Notes: a model not told the origin generated them from the sequence alone. 41,511 bases of DNA from Tepidimonas sp. UBA997 (GCA_002291945.1 DBAZ01000039.1:1-41511); one strand, 5' to 3'; counted from the stretch's first letter, positions 31,942 to 40,900 are shown. Translations and numbers: made by a program.

Positions 31942-33207
31942 ATGGCTATCGTAGAAGTCAAAGTGCCGCAGTTGTCGGAGTCGGTGGCCGAAGCCACCCT
32001 GCTGCAGTGGAAAAAGAAAGTCGGCGACAGCGTGGCCGCCGATGAAATCCTGATTGAAGTCGAAACCGATAAAGTGGTGCTGGAAGTGCCGGCCCCGGCA
32101 GCGGGTGTGCTGTCGGAACGGGTGGTGGGCGATGGCGGCACGGTGGTGTCCGACCAGTTGCTGGCCCGCATCGATACCGAAGGCAAAGTGGCCGCTGCGC
32201 CTGCCGCCAAAGTCCCGGCCCCGGCTGTTGCTGCCGCTGCAATTGCAGTTGCAGTCTCAGCCCCAGCCAGGGACATGGCAGCCGTGTCCATGCCGGCGGC
32301 GGCCAAGCTGATGGCCGACCACCATCTGCCTGCGGGTTCCGTGGCGGGCACCGGCAAAGAGGGCCGCGTGACCAAAGGCGACGTGCTGGCTGCCGTGGCC
32401 AGCGCGGCCAGCAAACCGGCTGCGGCCCCAGTGGCCATTCCCACCGGTGCGCCGACCAAGGTGCTGCCCCAGGTGTCCGCGCCGCTGGTGGCCCCCGATC
32501 TAGCCAACCGCCCCGAGCAGCGCGTACCCATGAGCCGCCTGCGTGCCCGGGTGGCCGAGCGGCTGCTGCAGTCGCAGTCCACCAACGCCATCCTCACCAC
32601 CTTCAACGAGGTGAATATGGCCCCGTTGATGGACATGCGCAAGAAGTTCCAAGAAAAGTTCGAGAAGGAACACGGCGTCAAGCTCGGCTTCATGAGCTTC
32701 TTCGTCAAGGCGGCGGTGCATGCGCTCAAGAAGTTCCCGGTGCTCAACGCCTCGGTCGATGGCAACGACATCGTCTATCACGGTTATTTCGACATCGGGA
32801 TTGCCGTCGGTTCGCCGCGCGGCCTGGTGGTGCCGATTTTGCGCAACGCCGACCAGATGAGCTTTGCCGACATCGAGAAAAAGATCGCCGAATTCGGCCA
32901 GAAGGCCAAAGACGGCAAGCTGGGCATCGAAGAAATGACCGGCGGCACCTTCTCCATCTCGAACGGTGGCACCTTCGGCTCCATGCTGTCCACCCCGATC
33001 ATCAACCCGCCGCAATCGGCCATCCTGGGCGTACACGCCACCAAAGACCGCGCCGTGGTGGAAAACGGTCAGGTCGTGGTGCGGCCCATCAACTACCTGG
33101 CCATGAGCTACGACCACCGCATCATCGACGGTCGCGAAGCCGTGCTGGGGTTGGTGGCCATGAAAGAAGCGCTGGAAGACCCGGCCCGCCTGCTGTTCAA
33201 CATCTGA
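31942..33207 (+). CDS. sucB: 2-oxoglutarate dehydrogenase E2, dihydrolipoamide succinyltransferase
   Basis: SucB transfers succinyl groups from its lipoyl-lysine to CoA and forms the 24-mer core. The 421-residue protein has one lipoyl domain (1-77, Lys44 in EVETDKVVLEVPAP), an Ala/Pro-rich linker, a short peripheral-subunit-binding domain (about 116-150, MPAAAKLMADHHLPAGSVAGTG), another linker, and the catalytic domain with SYDHRIIDGREAVLGLV (His392, Asp396). The sequence RVPMSRLRARVAERLLQSQSTN is typical of the succinyl-specific E2. It lies in the operon sucA-sucB-lpd. Its lipoyl domain is clearly different from the paired PDH lipoyl domains. Confidence 0.97.
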   Translation: MAIVEVKVPQLSESVAEATLLQWKKKVGDSVAADEILIEVETDKVVLEVPAPAAGVLSERVVGDGGTVVSDQLLARIDTEGKVAAAPAAKVPAPAVAAAAIAVAVSAPARDMAAVSMPAAAKLMADHHLPAGSVAGTGKEGRVTKGDVLAAVASAASKPAAAPVAIPTGAPTKVLPQVSAPLVAPDLANRPEQRVPMSRLRARVAERLLQSQSTNAILTTFNEVNMAPLMDMRKKFQEKFEKEHGVKLGFMSFFVKAAVHALKKFPVLNASVDGNDIVYHGYFDIGIAVGSPRGLVVPILRNADQMSFADIEKKIAEFGQKAKDGKLGIEEMTGGTFSISNGGTFGSMLSTPIINPPQSAILGVHATKDRAVVENGQVVVRPINYLAMSYDHRIIDGREAVLGLVAMKEALEDPARLLFNI

Positions 33208-33223
33208 AGCAGGACGCACGACC

Positions 33224-34651
33224 ATGCCCCAAACTTTTGATGTGATCGTCATCGGCGCTGGCCCGGGTGGCTACGTTGCCGCCATTCGCGCCGCCCAGCT
33301 CGGCTTCAAGGTCGCTTGCATCGACGAGTGGAAGAACGCCGCTGGCGGCCCAGCGCCCGGCGGCACCTGCACCAACGTCGGCTGCATTCCGTCCAAGGCG
33401 CTGCTGCAGTCGTCCGAGCACTTCGAGCACGCCAACCTCCACTTTGCCGAGCACGGCATCAGCACCGGCACGGTGAAGATGGACGTGGCCAAGATGGTGG
33501 CCCGCAAGGATGCCGTGGTCAAGCAGAACAACGACGGCATCCTGTACCTGTTCAAGAAGAACAAGGTCACGTTCTTCCACGGTCGCGGCTCCTTCGCCCA
33601 AGCCGTGGACGCAGGGTATGAGATAGCCGTGACCGGCGACCAGCCCGCAAGCTTGTGCGCCCAGCAGATCATCGTGGCCACTGGCTCCAGCGCCCGTGCG
33701 CTGCCCGGCGTGGCCTTCGACGAAGTCAACGTGCTGTCCAACGACGGCGCACTGCGCCTGGGTGCCGTGCCCAAGAAGCTGGCCGTCATCGGCTCCGGTG
33801 TGATTGGCCTGGAGATGGGTTCGGTCTGGCGCCGACTCGGCGCAGACGTGACGGTGCTCGAAGGCTTGCCCACCTTTTTGGGCGCGGTGGACGAGCAGAT
33901 CGCCAAGGAAGCCAAAAAAGCCTTCGACAAGCAGGGTCTGAAGATCGAACTCGGCGTCAAAGTCGGCCCGATCAAGACCACCAAGAAGGGCGTGAACGTC
34001 GCCTACACCAACGCCAAGGGGGAAGCCCTGTCGCTGGACGCCGACAAGCTGATCGTCTCCATCGGCCGGGTGCCCAACACCATCGGCCTGAACGCCGAAG
34101 CCGTCGGCCTGGCGCTGGACGAGCGCGGTGCCATCGTCGTGGATGCCGATTGCAAGACCAACCTGCCTGGCGTCTGGGCGGTGGGTGACGTGGTGCGCGG
34201 CCCGATGCTGGCGCACAAGGCCGAAGAAGAGGGCGTGGCCGTGGCCGAGCGCATCGCCGGGCAGCACGGGCACGTCAACTTCAACACCATTCCGTGGGTG
34301 ATTTACACCAGCCCGGAAATCGCCTGGGTCGGTCGCACCGAGCAGCAGCTCAAGGCCGACGGCGTGGCGTACAAGGCCGGCACCTTCCCCTTCCTGGCCA
34401 ATGGCCGCGCCCGTGCGCTGGGCGACACGACCGGCATGGTGAAGTTGCTGGCCGATGCGGCGACAGACGAAATCCTGGGTGTACACATCGTCGGCCCGAT
34501 GGCTTCCGAGCTGATTGCCGAAGCCGTGGTGGCGATGGAGTTCAAGGCCAGCGCGGAAGACATTGCCCGCATCTGCCACGCCCACCCCAGCCTGAGCGAG
34601 GCGACCAAGGAGGCGGCGCTGGCGGTGGACAAGCGCACGCTCAACTTCTGA
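33224..34651 (+). CDS. lpd: Dihydrolipoamide dehydrogenase (E3) of the 2-oxoglutarate dehydrogenase operon
   Basis: An FAD-dependent E3 of 475 residues, the standard length, with no lipoyl domain. It has the FAD site VIGAGPGGYVAAIRAAQLG, the redox disulphide Cys49-Cys54 in GGTCTNVGCIPSKALL, the NAD site IGSGVIGLEMGSVW, the second FAD motif GVWAVGDVVRGPMLAHKAEEEG, and the C-terminal catalytic HAHPSLSE (His454, Glu459). It begins 16 bases after sucB and should serve 2-oxoglutarate dehydrogenase, and perhaps the glycine cleavage or branched-chain complexes. It is paralogous to lpdA at 14587-16422. In Ralstonia/Cupriavidus the equivalent gene is called odhL. Confidence 0.96.
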   Translation: MPQTFDVIVIGAGPGGYVAAIRAAQLGFKVACIDEWKNAAGGPAPGGTCTNVGCIPSKALLQSSEHFEHANLHFAEHGISTGTVKMDVAKMVARKDAVVKQNNDGILYLFKKNKVTFFHGRGSFAQAVDAGYEIAVTGDQPASLCAQQIIVATGSSARALPGVAFDEVNVLSNDGALRLGAVPKKLAVIGSGVIGLEMGSVWRRLGADVTVLEGLPTFLGAVDEQIAKEAKKAFDKQGLKIELGVKVGPIKTTKKGVNVAYTNAKGEALSLDADKLIVSIGRVPNTIGLNAEAVGLALDERGAIVVDADCKTNLPGVWAVGDVVRGPMLAHKAEEEGVAVAERIAGQHGHVNFNTIPWVIYTSPEIAWVGRTEQQLKADGVAYKAGTFPFLANGRARALGDTTGMVKLLADAATDEILGVHIVGPMASELIAEAVVAMEFKASAEDIARICHAHPSLSEATKEAALAVDKRTLNF

Positions 34652-34676
34652 TCGGCTCGGGGCCTGGATTTCTTCC

Positions 34677-35813
34677 ATGCAGTCATCGACAGCGGGTGGT
34701 TCCGTATCGGGCTTCGGCCCGGTACGCAGCGCCTATGAAGCCGAGCTGCTGGCTCGCGGCTATCAGAGTGACCCGGCCCAGTTGCGGGCGGTCGAGGCCT
34801 TGGAGCGCTGCGCCGCCGAGTGGTCGCACTTCAAGCAGCGCCGCTCCAACGCCCTCAAGAAGCTGATTAACCGTTTGCCCATTCCGCGCGGGGTTTACAT
34901 GTTCGGCGGGGTAGGGCGCGGCAAGAGCTTTCTCATGGACTGCTTTTACAACGCGGTGCCGCTGCGCCGCAAGACGCGGCTGCACTTTCACGAGTTCATG
35001 CGCGAGGTACACCGCGAACTGGCCGAACTGCAGGGCACCATGAACCCGCTGGACGAGTTGGGCAAGCGCATGGCACGGCGTTACCGGCTGGTTTGTTTTG
35101 ACGAATTCCATGTCGCTGACGTGACTGACGCCATGATCCTGCACCGGGTGCTGGACGCCATGCGCAAATACGGCATCGGCATGGTCACCACCAGCAACTT
35201 CCACCCCGACGGCCTGTACCCGGACGGCCTGCACCGCGACCGCATTCTGCCCGCCATCGAACTGCTCAAGCAGACCATGGACGTGCAAAACGTCGATCAC
35301 GGCACCGATTACCGCCGACGCACGCTGGAGCATGTCAAGCTCTACCACACGCCGCTGGGCCCCGGTGCCGAGTCCGAGATGGAGTCCGCCTTCGAGCGCT
35401 TGGCCGAAGCCCGTGACGAAGACCCGCGCCTGCTCATCGAGGCGCGCGAGATACGGGCCATCCGCCGTGCGGGCGGGGTGGTCTGGTTCGATTTCCGCAC
35501 CTTGTGCGGTGGGCCGCGCTCACAGAACGACTACCTGGAAATCGCCACCCAGTTCCACACCGTATTGCTGAGCAACGTGCCGCACATGCCGGTCAACATG
35601 GCGGCGCAGGCGCGCCGCTTCACCTGGCTGGTCGATGTGCTGTACGACCGGCGGGTCAAATTCATGCTGTCGGCTGCTGTTGCCGCCGAGCAGCTCTACA
35701 CCGAAGGGCCGCTGGCACACGAATTCCCGCGCACCGTCTCGCGGCTCAACGAAATGCAGTCGCAAGAATATCTGGCGCAGGAGCGGCGCGAAGTCGATAC
35801 CTCGCTGACTTGA
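34677..35813 (+). CDS. zapE: Cell-division ATPase ZapE (AFG1/LACE1 family)
   Basis: A 378-residue P-loop ATPase of the AFG1 family. The E. coli member ZapE associates with the FtsZ ring under stress or low oxygen, and the mitochondrial homologue takes part in protein quality control. Visible are Walker A GGVGRGKS (77-84), LHFHEFMREVHRELAEL, Walker B LVCFDEFHVADVTDA (Asp142-Glu143), VTTSNFHPDGLYPDGLHRDRILPAI, WFDFRTLCGGPRSQNDY and a final FPRTVSRLNEMQSQEYL. It starts 25 bases after lpd on the same strand and is probably transcribed with the sucAB-lpd operon, an arrangement familiar in betaproteobacteria. Confidence 0.94.
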   Translation: MQSSTAGGSVSGFGPVRSAYEAELLARGYQSDPAQLRAVEALERCAAEWSHFKQRRSNALKKLINRLPIPRGVYMFGGVGRGKSFLMDCFYNAVPLRRKTRLHFHEFMREVHRELAELQGTMNPLDELGKRMARRYRLVCFDEFHVADVTDAMILHRVLDAMRKYGIGMVTTSNFHPDGLYPDGLHRDRILPAIELLKQTMDVQNVDHGTDYRRRTLEHVKLYHTPLGPGAESEMESAFERLAEARDEDPRLLIEAREIRAIRRAGGVVWFDFRTLCGGPRSQNDYLEIATQFHTVLLSNVPHMPVNMAAQARRFTWLVDVLYDRRVKFMLSAAVAAEQLYTEGPLAHEFPRTVSRLNEMQSQEYLAQERREVDTSLT

Positions 35814-35829
35814 ACACACCCCAATGTCG

Positions 35830-36609
35830 TTAGCGTACTCGCGTACCAGAGGTGGGCAGCGGTTCGAGTTTGACGACGATCAAGGCGAGGTTATCCCCCC
35901 GTCCCTCAGACCTCTGACGGGCTTTGTGAATGAGGAACTCGCAGGCGTCACGCGGAGGCAACTGTGAGACCACATGGCCGATTTCTGCGGTGGTGTAGTA
36001 ATGCCACACGCCATCACTGCAGGCCACGATCACATCTCCGGCCCTCAGAAGGCCCACGTCGTTGAGCGCTACGGCGGGATCGCTGGCCGCACCCAGGCAA
36101 TGCAGCAGCAGATTGCTGCGCGGGTCGTTGGCGGCCTCCTCGTCGGTCAGCAGGCCTTGGTCCAACATGGACTGAATGTAAGAGTGGTCGCGGGTTCGAT
36201 GAACCAATGCCCCCTGTCGATAGAGGTAGAGCCGGGAGTCACCGGAATGAGCGAAAGCACAACGGCCGTCAGGATTCATCACGAACGCGGCGATGGTGCT
36301 GTGGGGCTCCTGCTCTGCAGAGACCGCCGTGAGTCTGATCATCGTGTGCGCCTCACGGGCAATCCGCTCCAGAAAAGCCAGTGCGTCATCCGTCGTGGGG
36401 TCGTGTCGCTCAAAAAGCTGTTGGGCCGTCAGCATCACCTGATCAGCGGCCTTTCGACCACCGCTGCGTCCGCCCATCCCGTCGGCGACCACACCCAGGA
36501 TGCAGGCACGCGCTCGCGGGTGCCCCATGAGCAGCAACTGATCCTGCTGGTAGTCCCGGTCGCCTTGATCCAGACCGGTGGAAGCCACGATACGAAAGCC
36601 AGATGGCAT
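35830..36609 (-). CDS. PP2C-type serine/threonine protein phosphatase
   Basis: A 259-residue metal-dependent (PPM/PP2C) phosphatase. The conserved metal-binding segments are present: RDYQQDQLLL (Asp23), VVADGMGGRSGG (Asp43-Gly44), FAHSGDSRLYLY, VACSDGVWHYY and RGDNLALIVV. No membrane segment or extra domain is seen, so it acts in the cytoplasm. No kinase, FHA or type VI secretion gene is nearby, so its substrate is unknown. It converges on zapE with a 16-base gap and is divergent from the aminotransferase gene. General Stp-like removal of phosphate from Ser/Thr is the likely role. Confidence 0.92.
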   Translation of the reverse strand: MPSGFRIVASTGLDQGDRDYQQDQLLLMGHPRARACILGVVADGMGGRSGGRKAADQVMLTAQQLFERHDPTTDDALAFLERIAREAHTMIRLTAVSAEQEPHSTIAAFVMNPDGRCAFAHSGDSRLYLYRQGALVHRTRDHSYIQSMLDQGLLTDEEAANDPRSNLLLHCLGAASDPAVALNDVGLLRAGDVIVACSDGVWHYYTTAEIGHVVSQLPPRDACEFLIHKARQRSEGRGDNLALIVVKLEPLPTSGTRVR

Positions 36610-36748
36610 GAAAACGAGGGATTGATGCGTCAGATAGCTCGATCATGTCACAACACCAATCGCTTGATCTGTCATCCACGCAAAATCAACCAGGCCGCAA
36701 CCGCTTGGCGTGGGACTGCGCAATGATCTGGGCACCCCCACGCCTCGA

Positions 36749-36754
36749 TACAAT
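36749..36754 (+). promoter_or_regulatory. Possible -10 box before the sugar aminotransferase
   Basis: TACAAT lies 33 bases before the aminotransferase ATG, in the 177-base gap between divergent genes. No good -35 element is found at the correct distance, so this is only a suggestion. Confidence 0.25.
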
Positions 36755-36786
36755 GTTGTGGTCGCGATCGGGCCGCCACATCCATC

Positions 36787-37941
36787 ATGGCGCTGTTCAA
36801 GGAGATTGAAATTAACGTCCCATTTATAGACCTCAAGCGCTGGGAGCCGGGCCTGCACGCTGCGCTGATGGACAAATTCCATGCCATGACCTTGGACGCC
36901 CAATTCATAGGCGGCACCGAGCTGGCGACGCTGGAACGTCGGCTGCAGGTCGAACTGCAGGTGGCCCATGCGGTTGCCTGTGCCAACGGCACCGATGCGC
37001 TGCAACTTGCCCTACGCGCTGGCGGTGTGGGCGACGGCGACCTGGTGTTGGTGCCCAATGTGACCTTTTGGGCCACATTCGAGGCCGTGGTGAACGTGGG
37101 TGCCAAGCCGGTCACGGTGGATGCCGACCTAGCCGATGGCGGCGTCTGCCTGGATGCTTTTTCGGCGGCCATACGCGCAGTCAGGCCGAAGGCGGCGCTG
37201 CTGGCGCACCTGTACGGCTGGGGCAGCGCCCGTCTGTCGGCCTTGCGCACCGTGTGCCGCGAGCAGGGCGTGCTGCTGGTGGAAGACGGTGCGCAGTCTT
37301 TTGGTGTGCGCTACCTGGGGGAGTCGATCTACCGCGGCGCTCACATTTCCACCACTTCGTTTTACCCAGCCAAGGTGCTCGGTGCCGCTGGCGACGGGGG
37401 TGCCGTGTTCACCAACGACGCCGAACTGGCCGACAAGGTCCGTCGGCTGGGCAACCACGGTCGTACCACCCACTACGGCTACGGCGACGTAGGCTGGAAC
37501 TCGCGCCTCGATTCGCTGCAGGCGGCCTTCCTTAACCTGTCGCTGGATCATGTGCAGGCACGCATCGCCTCGCGTCGCCAAGCCGCTGCCTACTACCACG
37601 AGCACCTGCCGACCGCTGGCATCGAGCTGATGAAAGCGCCTGCGGGCTACGAAGAAAACGGCTACTGCAATGTCTGTCTGGTGCCCGATGCCAAGCGCAA
37701 GGCCGCGCTAGAAGCTCACCTCAAGGCCGAGGGCATCGGCTTTGGCAACATCTATCCCAGCGTCATGTCCCGCCAGCCCGGTGCCGCGGCCTACCTCAAG
37801 GGCCACTTCGGCGGCCAAGCGGGCGAGCAGTTGTGCGCCTCGGTGCTCAACCTGCCGCTGTTCCCCTACATGACCGAGAGTGAGTTGCAGCGCGTGGTCG
37901 CAGCGGTCGGCTCGGTTCTTGGCACGCGCCAGTGCCATTGA
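36787..37941 (+). CDS. DegT/DnrJ/EryC1/StrS-family PLP aminotransferase (probable sugar aminotransferase)
   Basis: A 384-residue aspartate-aminotransferase-fold enzyme of the DegT family, which usually aminates keto-sugar nucleotides. The N-terminus VPFIDLKRWEPG is typical of the WbpE/WlbC-like group. Also present are NGTDALQLALRAGGVGDGD, LVEDGAQSFGVRY (cofactor Asp167), the Schiff-base Lys196 in SFYPAKVLGAAGDGG, and GNHGRTTHYGYGDVGWNSRLDSLQAAFL. There is no obvious ribosome-binding site at the ATG. The next gene overlaps or nearly abuts its stop and encodes a Gfo/Idh/MocA dehydrogenase, the partner used to make 3-amino sugars in the WbpB/WbpE and WlbA/WlbC pathways. The sugar and final product are unknown. 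Confidence 0.88.
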   Translation: MALFKEIEINVPFIDLKRWEPGLHAALMDKFHAMTLDAQFIGGTELATLERRLQVELQVAHAVACANGTDALQLALRAGGVGDGDLVLVPNVTFWATFEAVVNVGAKPVTVDADLADGGVCLDAFSAAIRAVRPKAALLAHLYGWGSARLSALRTVCREQGVLLVEDGAQSFGVRYLGESIYRGAHISTTSFYPAKVLGAAGDGGAVFTNDAELADKVRRLGNHGRTTHYGYGDVGWNSRLDSLQAAFLNLSLDHVQARIASRRQAAAYYHEHLPTAGIELMKAPAGYEENGYCNVCLVPDAKRKAALEAHLKAEGIGFGNIYPSVMSRQPGAAAYLKGHFGGQAGEQLCASVLNLPLFPYMTESELQRVVAAVGSVLGTRQCH

Positions 37942-37958
37942 CGCAGACGTTGCAAGCC

Positions 37959-38915
37959 ATGCAAGACAAAATCCTCAAAGTCGGTTTGCTGGGCCTCGGC
38001 AATATGGGGCGCAACCACCTGCGCGTGCTGTCGATGCTCAAGGGCTTCGAGCTGGCCTTCGTCGCCGATGCCAATGCCGAACGGGCCGCCAAGGCCGGGC
38101 TGGCCCATGGCATCCCCGGCGTGGCGGACCCGACGCCACTGCTGCCGGACGTCGATGCGGTGGTCATCTGCACACCCACCGTGACCCATGCCGACTACAT
38201 CCGGCTGGCGGCTGCGCATGTGCCGAACATCTTCGTCGAGAAGCCACTGGCTGCCACCCTGCAAGAGGCGCAGGACATTGCCGTGTTCGCACGCGAACAG
38301 GGCCTCAACGTACAGGTCGGCTTTATCGAGCGCTTCAACCCGGCGGTGCAGGCGCTCAAGACGGTACTGGAGCGCACGCAACGGGTCATCAGCGTGGACT
38401 TCACCCGCGCCAACAAGGTCAGCGCACGCATCACCGACGTCGATGTCGTCACCGACCTGATGATTCACGACATCGACTTGGCCCTCTACCTCAATGGCCC
38501 AGCCCGTTCGGTGGCAGCGCACGGTTTTGCTCATGGCCGCATGATCGACTTCGCCTCGGCACTCATCACCCACCAGAACGGCCAGTTCTCGCGCATCCAG
38601 GCCAGCCGTGTGACGGACAAGAAAATCCGCCAGATCGAAGTCACCTGTGTCGATATGTTCATCGACTGCGACCTGCTGCGCAAGGAAATCCTGATCAACC
38701 GCCAGGCCGAGGCGGAAGAAAGCGAAAGCCTGCCCTACGTCATCTCGGCGATCCAGGAGGCCGTGACCGTCCCGCCGCAAGAAGCACTCCTGACCGAGTT
38801 GCAGGCTTTCATGGCCAGTTGCCATCAACCAGGGGGCAGCCAGGTTCCTGGCGTCGATGCGGGCGTCGATGCCATGCGTATTTGTGCACAGATTCACGCA
38901 GCGGTTCAGGCCTGA
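37959..38915 (+). CDS. Gfo/Idh/MocA-family NAD(P)-dependent sugar oxidoreductase
   Basis: A 318-residue oxidoreductase. The Rossmann motif is LLGLGNMGRNH (Gly12, Gly14, Gly17), followed by VVICTPTVTHADY, the family's catalytic VEKPLA (Glu94-Lys95-Pro96), and DLMIHDIDLALYL with the active-site His. The C-terminal beta-sheet domain resembles the WbpB/WlbA branch but is short. ATG at 37959 is preferred; a GTG at 37932, overlapping the aminotransferase stop, would add nine residues. Neither has a good ribosome-binding site. With the upstream aminotransferase it probably oxidises a sugar hydroxyl to the ketone that is then aminated. Functions such as inositol or myo-sugar oxidation cannot be ruled out. 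Confidence 0.87.
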   Translation: MQDKILKVGLLGLGNMGRNHLRVLSMLKGFELAFVADANAERAAKAGLAHGIPGVADPTPLLPDVDAVVICTPTVTHADYIRLAAAHVPNIFVEKPLAATLQEAQDIAVFAREQGLNVQVGFIERFNPAVQALKTVLERTQRVISVDFTRANKVSARITDVDVVTDLMIHDIDLALYLNGPARSVAAHGFAHGRMIDFASALITHQNGQFSRIQASRVTDKKIRQIEVTCVDMFIDCDLLRKEILINRQAEAEESESLPYVISAIQEAVTVPPQEALLTELQAFMASCHQPGGSQVPGVDAGVDAMRICAQIHAAVQA

Positions 38916-38971
38916 CCCTAGGCTGAGGCTTGGCGGGTAAGGGCGTTGGTGGCGCGGGCGGCGTCGGCATT

Positions 38972-40789
38972 TCAACTTGCCTCGTCGGTTGGGCCGGGTT
39001 CGTCGATCTGGGGGCTTGGGTAGGGCCGTTCGCGCTGATCAAGGAACAGGCAACTGCCTTCGATGCGCTTGGCCTGGTGCTTGGCCTCGGCGGCGGCGCG
39101 CGCGACCTGCTGGTAGTGCGAAAAATGCTCTGGGTCGATGCGCACCGCACCGATCGACAGGCTGACCAGCGCCTGGAATTCCCGATGACCACGTCGGTCC
39201 TCGCAGTGGTAGCCCCCTGCGGCGACGTGCTCGGGCTGGAACAGCACCAGCCGATCCTCATCGAAACGCTGCAGCAGCGCGTGGCAGCGAGCCTGCCAGT
39301 CTTCGCTCTGGAACAGTATGACGAAATCGTCGCCGCCGATGTGGCCGATGAAATCCAGCCCCGGTTGGGCCGTGGCCTGCAACAGGCCGGCCAGCAGGCG
39401 GATCATGTCGTCGCCGCGCCGAAAGCCATACACATCGTTGTAGGGCTTGAACTGGTCGAGGTCGAAATAGGCGGTGACGAAGTGCTGGCCGCTGGCCAGC
39501 AGGCGTTCCAGGTGTTCCTGGATCGGCACGTTGCCGGGCAGGCCGGTGAGCGGGTTGGCGTAGCGTGCGGCGACGATTTGCAGCGCGGTGATTTCGCGCA
39601 TCAGGTCGAAGCCGGAACCAAGACCCAGATAGCGCCCGCCGCCGGTGATGATGAAGCCCTGCGTGAAGGCCTGCTTGCCCTTGCGCACCACCAGCTCGGA
39701 CAATTCCTGGATGGGCATGGCCTTATCGACGATCAGCGGGTCGGCTTCCATGATGAGCCGACACGGTTTGTGACCAAACAGTTCGCGCGAGAACCGCTTG
39801 ATGAAGCGGTCGAGCAGCGCGGGACGGTGGATGATGCCGACTGGCCGTTCGTCCTCCATCACGGCCAAGGCGTGCAGTTCCGGGTTGGCCGTCATCAGGT
39901 CGAGCACGGTTTCGCTGTGCGTCTCGACGCTCACCGACGGTGCCTCGATGATCAGCCGTTCGGCGGTGACGATGCTGTGCGAACGCGGCCCGTTGCTCGG
40001 GAAAACCCTCACCTGGCCAGTCGACGCCAGGCGCATCACCTCGGGTGGGGCGGTGCGGGTTGGTGTTGGCAAGGGGCGGCCGATGAGGTAGCCTTGCGCA
40101 TAGCGGATGCCGAGGTCACGGACGACCGCCAGTTCGGCCTGGGTCTCGACGCCTTCGGCGACCACGCCGGCCTGTGCGCCTTCGGCAAGCTGCTGGATGG
40201 AGCGCACGAATTGCAACTTGTTCGGATCTTGGTCGATGCCGGCGATGAAGTGCTTGTCGATCTTGACGAAGGCGGGTTGCAGTTCCGACCACAGGCGCAA
40301 GCTGGAAAACCCTTCGCCCAGATCGTCCATCGCCACCTCGAGACCGGCGGCGCGTAAATTCTGCACCGCCTGCTTGAGGTCTTCGTAGTCGAAGCTGGGT
40401 GAACTTTCGGTGATTTCGAATACCAGTTGATGCCGCTCCAGGCGGTGTGCGGCCAGCCGCCGCAACACCGCCTCGGCCGCGAACGGCGGCGCAAGCAGGC
40501 TACCGGGGGTGAGATTGACGAACACACGACCGGGCAGTGCGAAGCGGGCAAAGCTGGCCAATGCGACTTCGCAACAGGCCAGATCGAGTTCGAGCAGTTT
40601 GCCGTAGTGCTCGCCGACCCGGAACAGCGCCTGCGGCGCGTGCAGCGGGCTGTCGGAAGGCCCGCGACTCAGCGCTTCATAACCGGCGATGCGGCCCTCG
40701 ATCATGTCGAAGATCGGTTGCAGCAGGATGGTCAGCAGGCGCTGATCAAGGATTCGTTCGAGCTCTGGATGCAGATTAGGGTAGTTCAT
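38972..40789 (-). CDS. Cyclic-di-GMP protein with EAL, CBS-pair and GGDEF-like domains
   Basis: A 605-residue soluble signalling protein. The N-terminal EAL phosphodiesterase domain (about 10-245) keeps the residues expected for activity: EAL (Glu38 in YEALSRG), Asn92 in VNLTP, Glu128 in ITESS, Asp155-Asp156 in DDLGEGFSSL, Lys176 in KIDK, Glu212 in EGVET and Gln232 in QGYLIGRP. A CBS-pair region (about 275-400) follows and may bind a nucleotide. The C-terminal GGDEF-type domain (about 410-590) has TGLPGN, FDLDQFKPYND and the altered signature GGDDF (485-489). ATG at 40789 (MNYPNLHPELERILDQ) is chosen because upstream codons from a GTG at 40882 are not EAL-like. Net c-di-GMP breakdown is the likely output. 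Confidence 0.9.
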   Translation of the reverse strand: MNYPNLHPELERILDQRLLTILLQPIFDMIEGRIAGYEALSRGPSDSPLHAPQALFRVGEHYGKLLELDLACCEVALASFARFALPGRVFVNLTPGSLLAPPFAAEAVLRRLAAHRLERHQLVFEITESSPSFDYEDLKQAVQNLRAAGLEVAMDDLGEGFSSLRLWSELQPAFVKIDKHFIAGIDQDPNKLQFVRSIQQLAEGAQAGVVAEGVETQAELAVVRDLGIRYAQGYLIGRPLPTPTRTAPPEVMRLASTGQVRVFPSNGPRSHSIVTAERLIIEAPSVSVETHSETVLDLMTANPELHALAVMEDERPVGIIHRPALLDRFIKRFSRELFGHKPCRLIMEADPLIVDKAMPIQELSELVVRKGKQAFTQGFIITGGGRYLGLGSGFDLMREITALQIVAARYANPLTGLPGNVPIQEHLERLLASGQHFVTAYFDLDQFKPYNDVYGFRRGDDMIRLLAGLLQATAQPGLDFIGHIGGDDFVILFQSEDWQARCHALLQRFDEDRLVLFQPEHVAAGGYHCEDRRGHREFQALVSLSIGAVRIDPEHFSHYQQVARAAAEAKHQAKRIEGSCLFLDQRERPYPSPQIDEPGPTDEAS

Positions 40790-40881
40790 GCCAGTGCGCG
40801 GCGCATTAGGCAAGTCATGATAAGTCGGGACTGTGACCGTTTGGTGACACTGACGGATCGACACCATCATCCCCGCCTTCA

Positions 40882-40900
40882 CCGGGCCTCGCTTGCCCGG
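40882..40900. other. Stem-loop between the membrane-protein and EAL genes
   Basis: CCGGGC (40882-40887) pairs with GCCCGG (40895-40900) across a seven-base loop, seven bases beyond the stop of the membrane-protein gene. There is no T-run on either side. It could be a weak terminator or mRNA-end structure. Confidence 0.3.

Noticed and set aside
36787..40789. The sugar-modifying pair plus c-di-GMP protein as a complete new polysaccharide system.
   Set aside because: No glycosyltransferase, export or polymerase gene is present, and the c-di-GMP gene is on the opposite strand. The link is only proximity.
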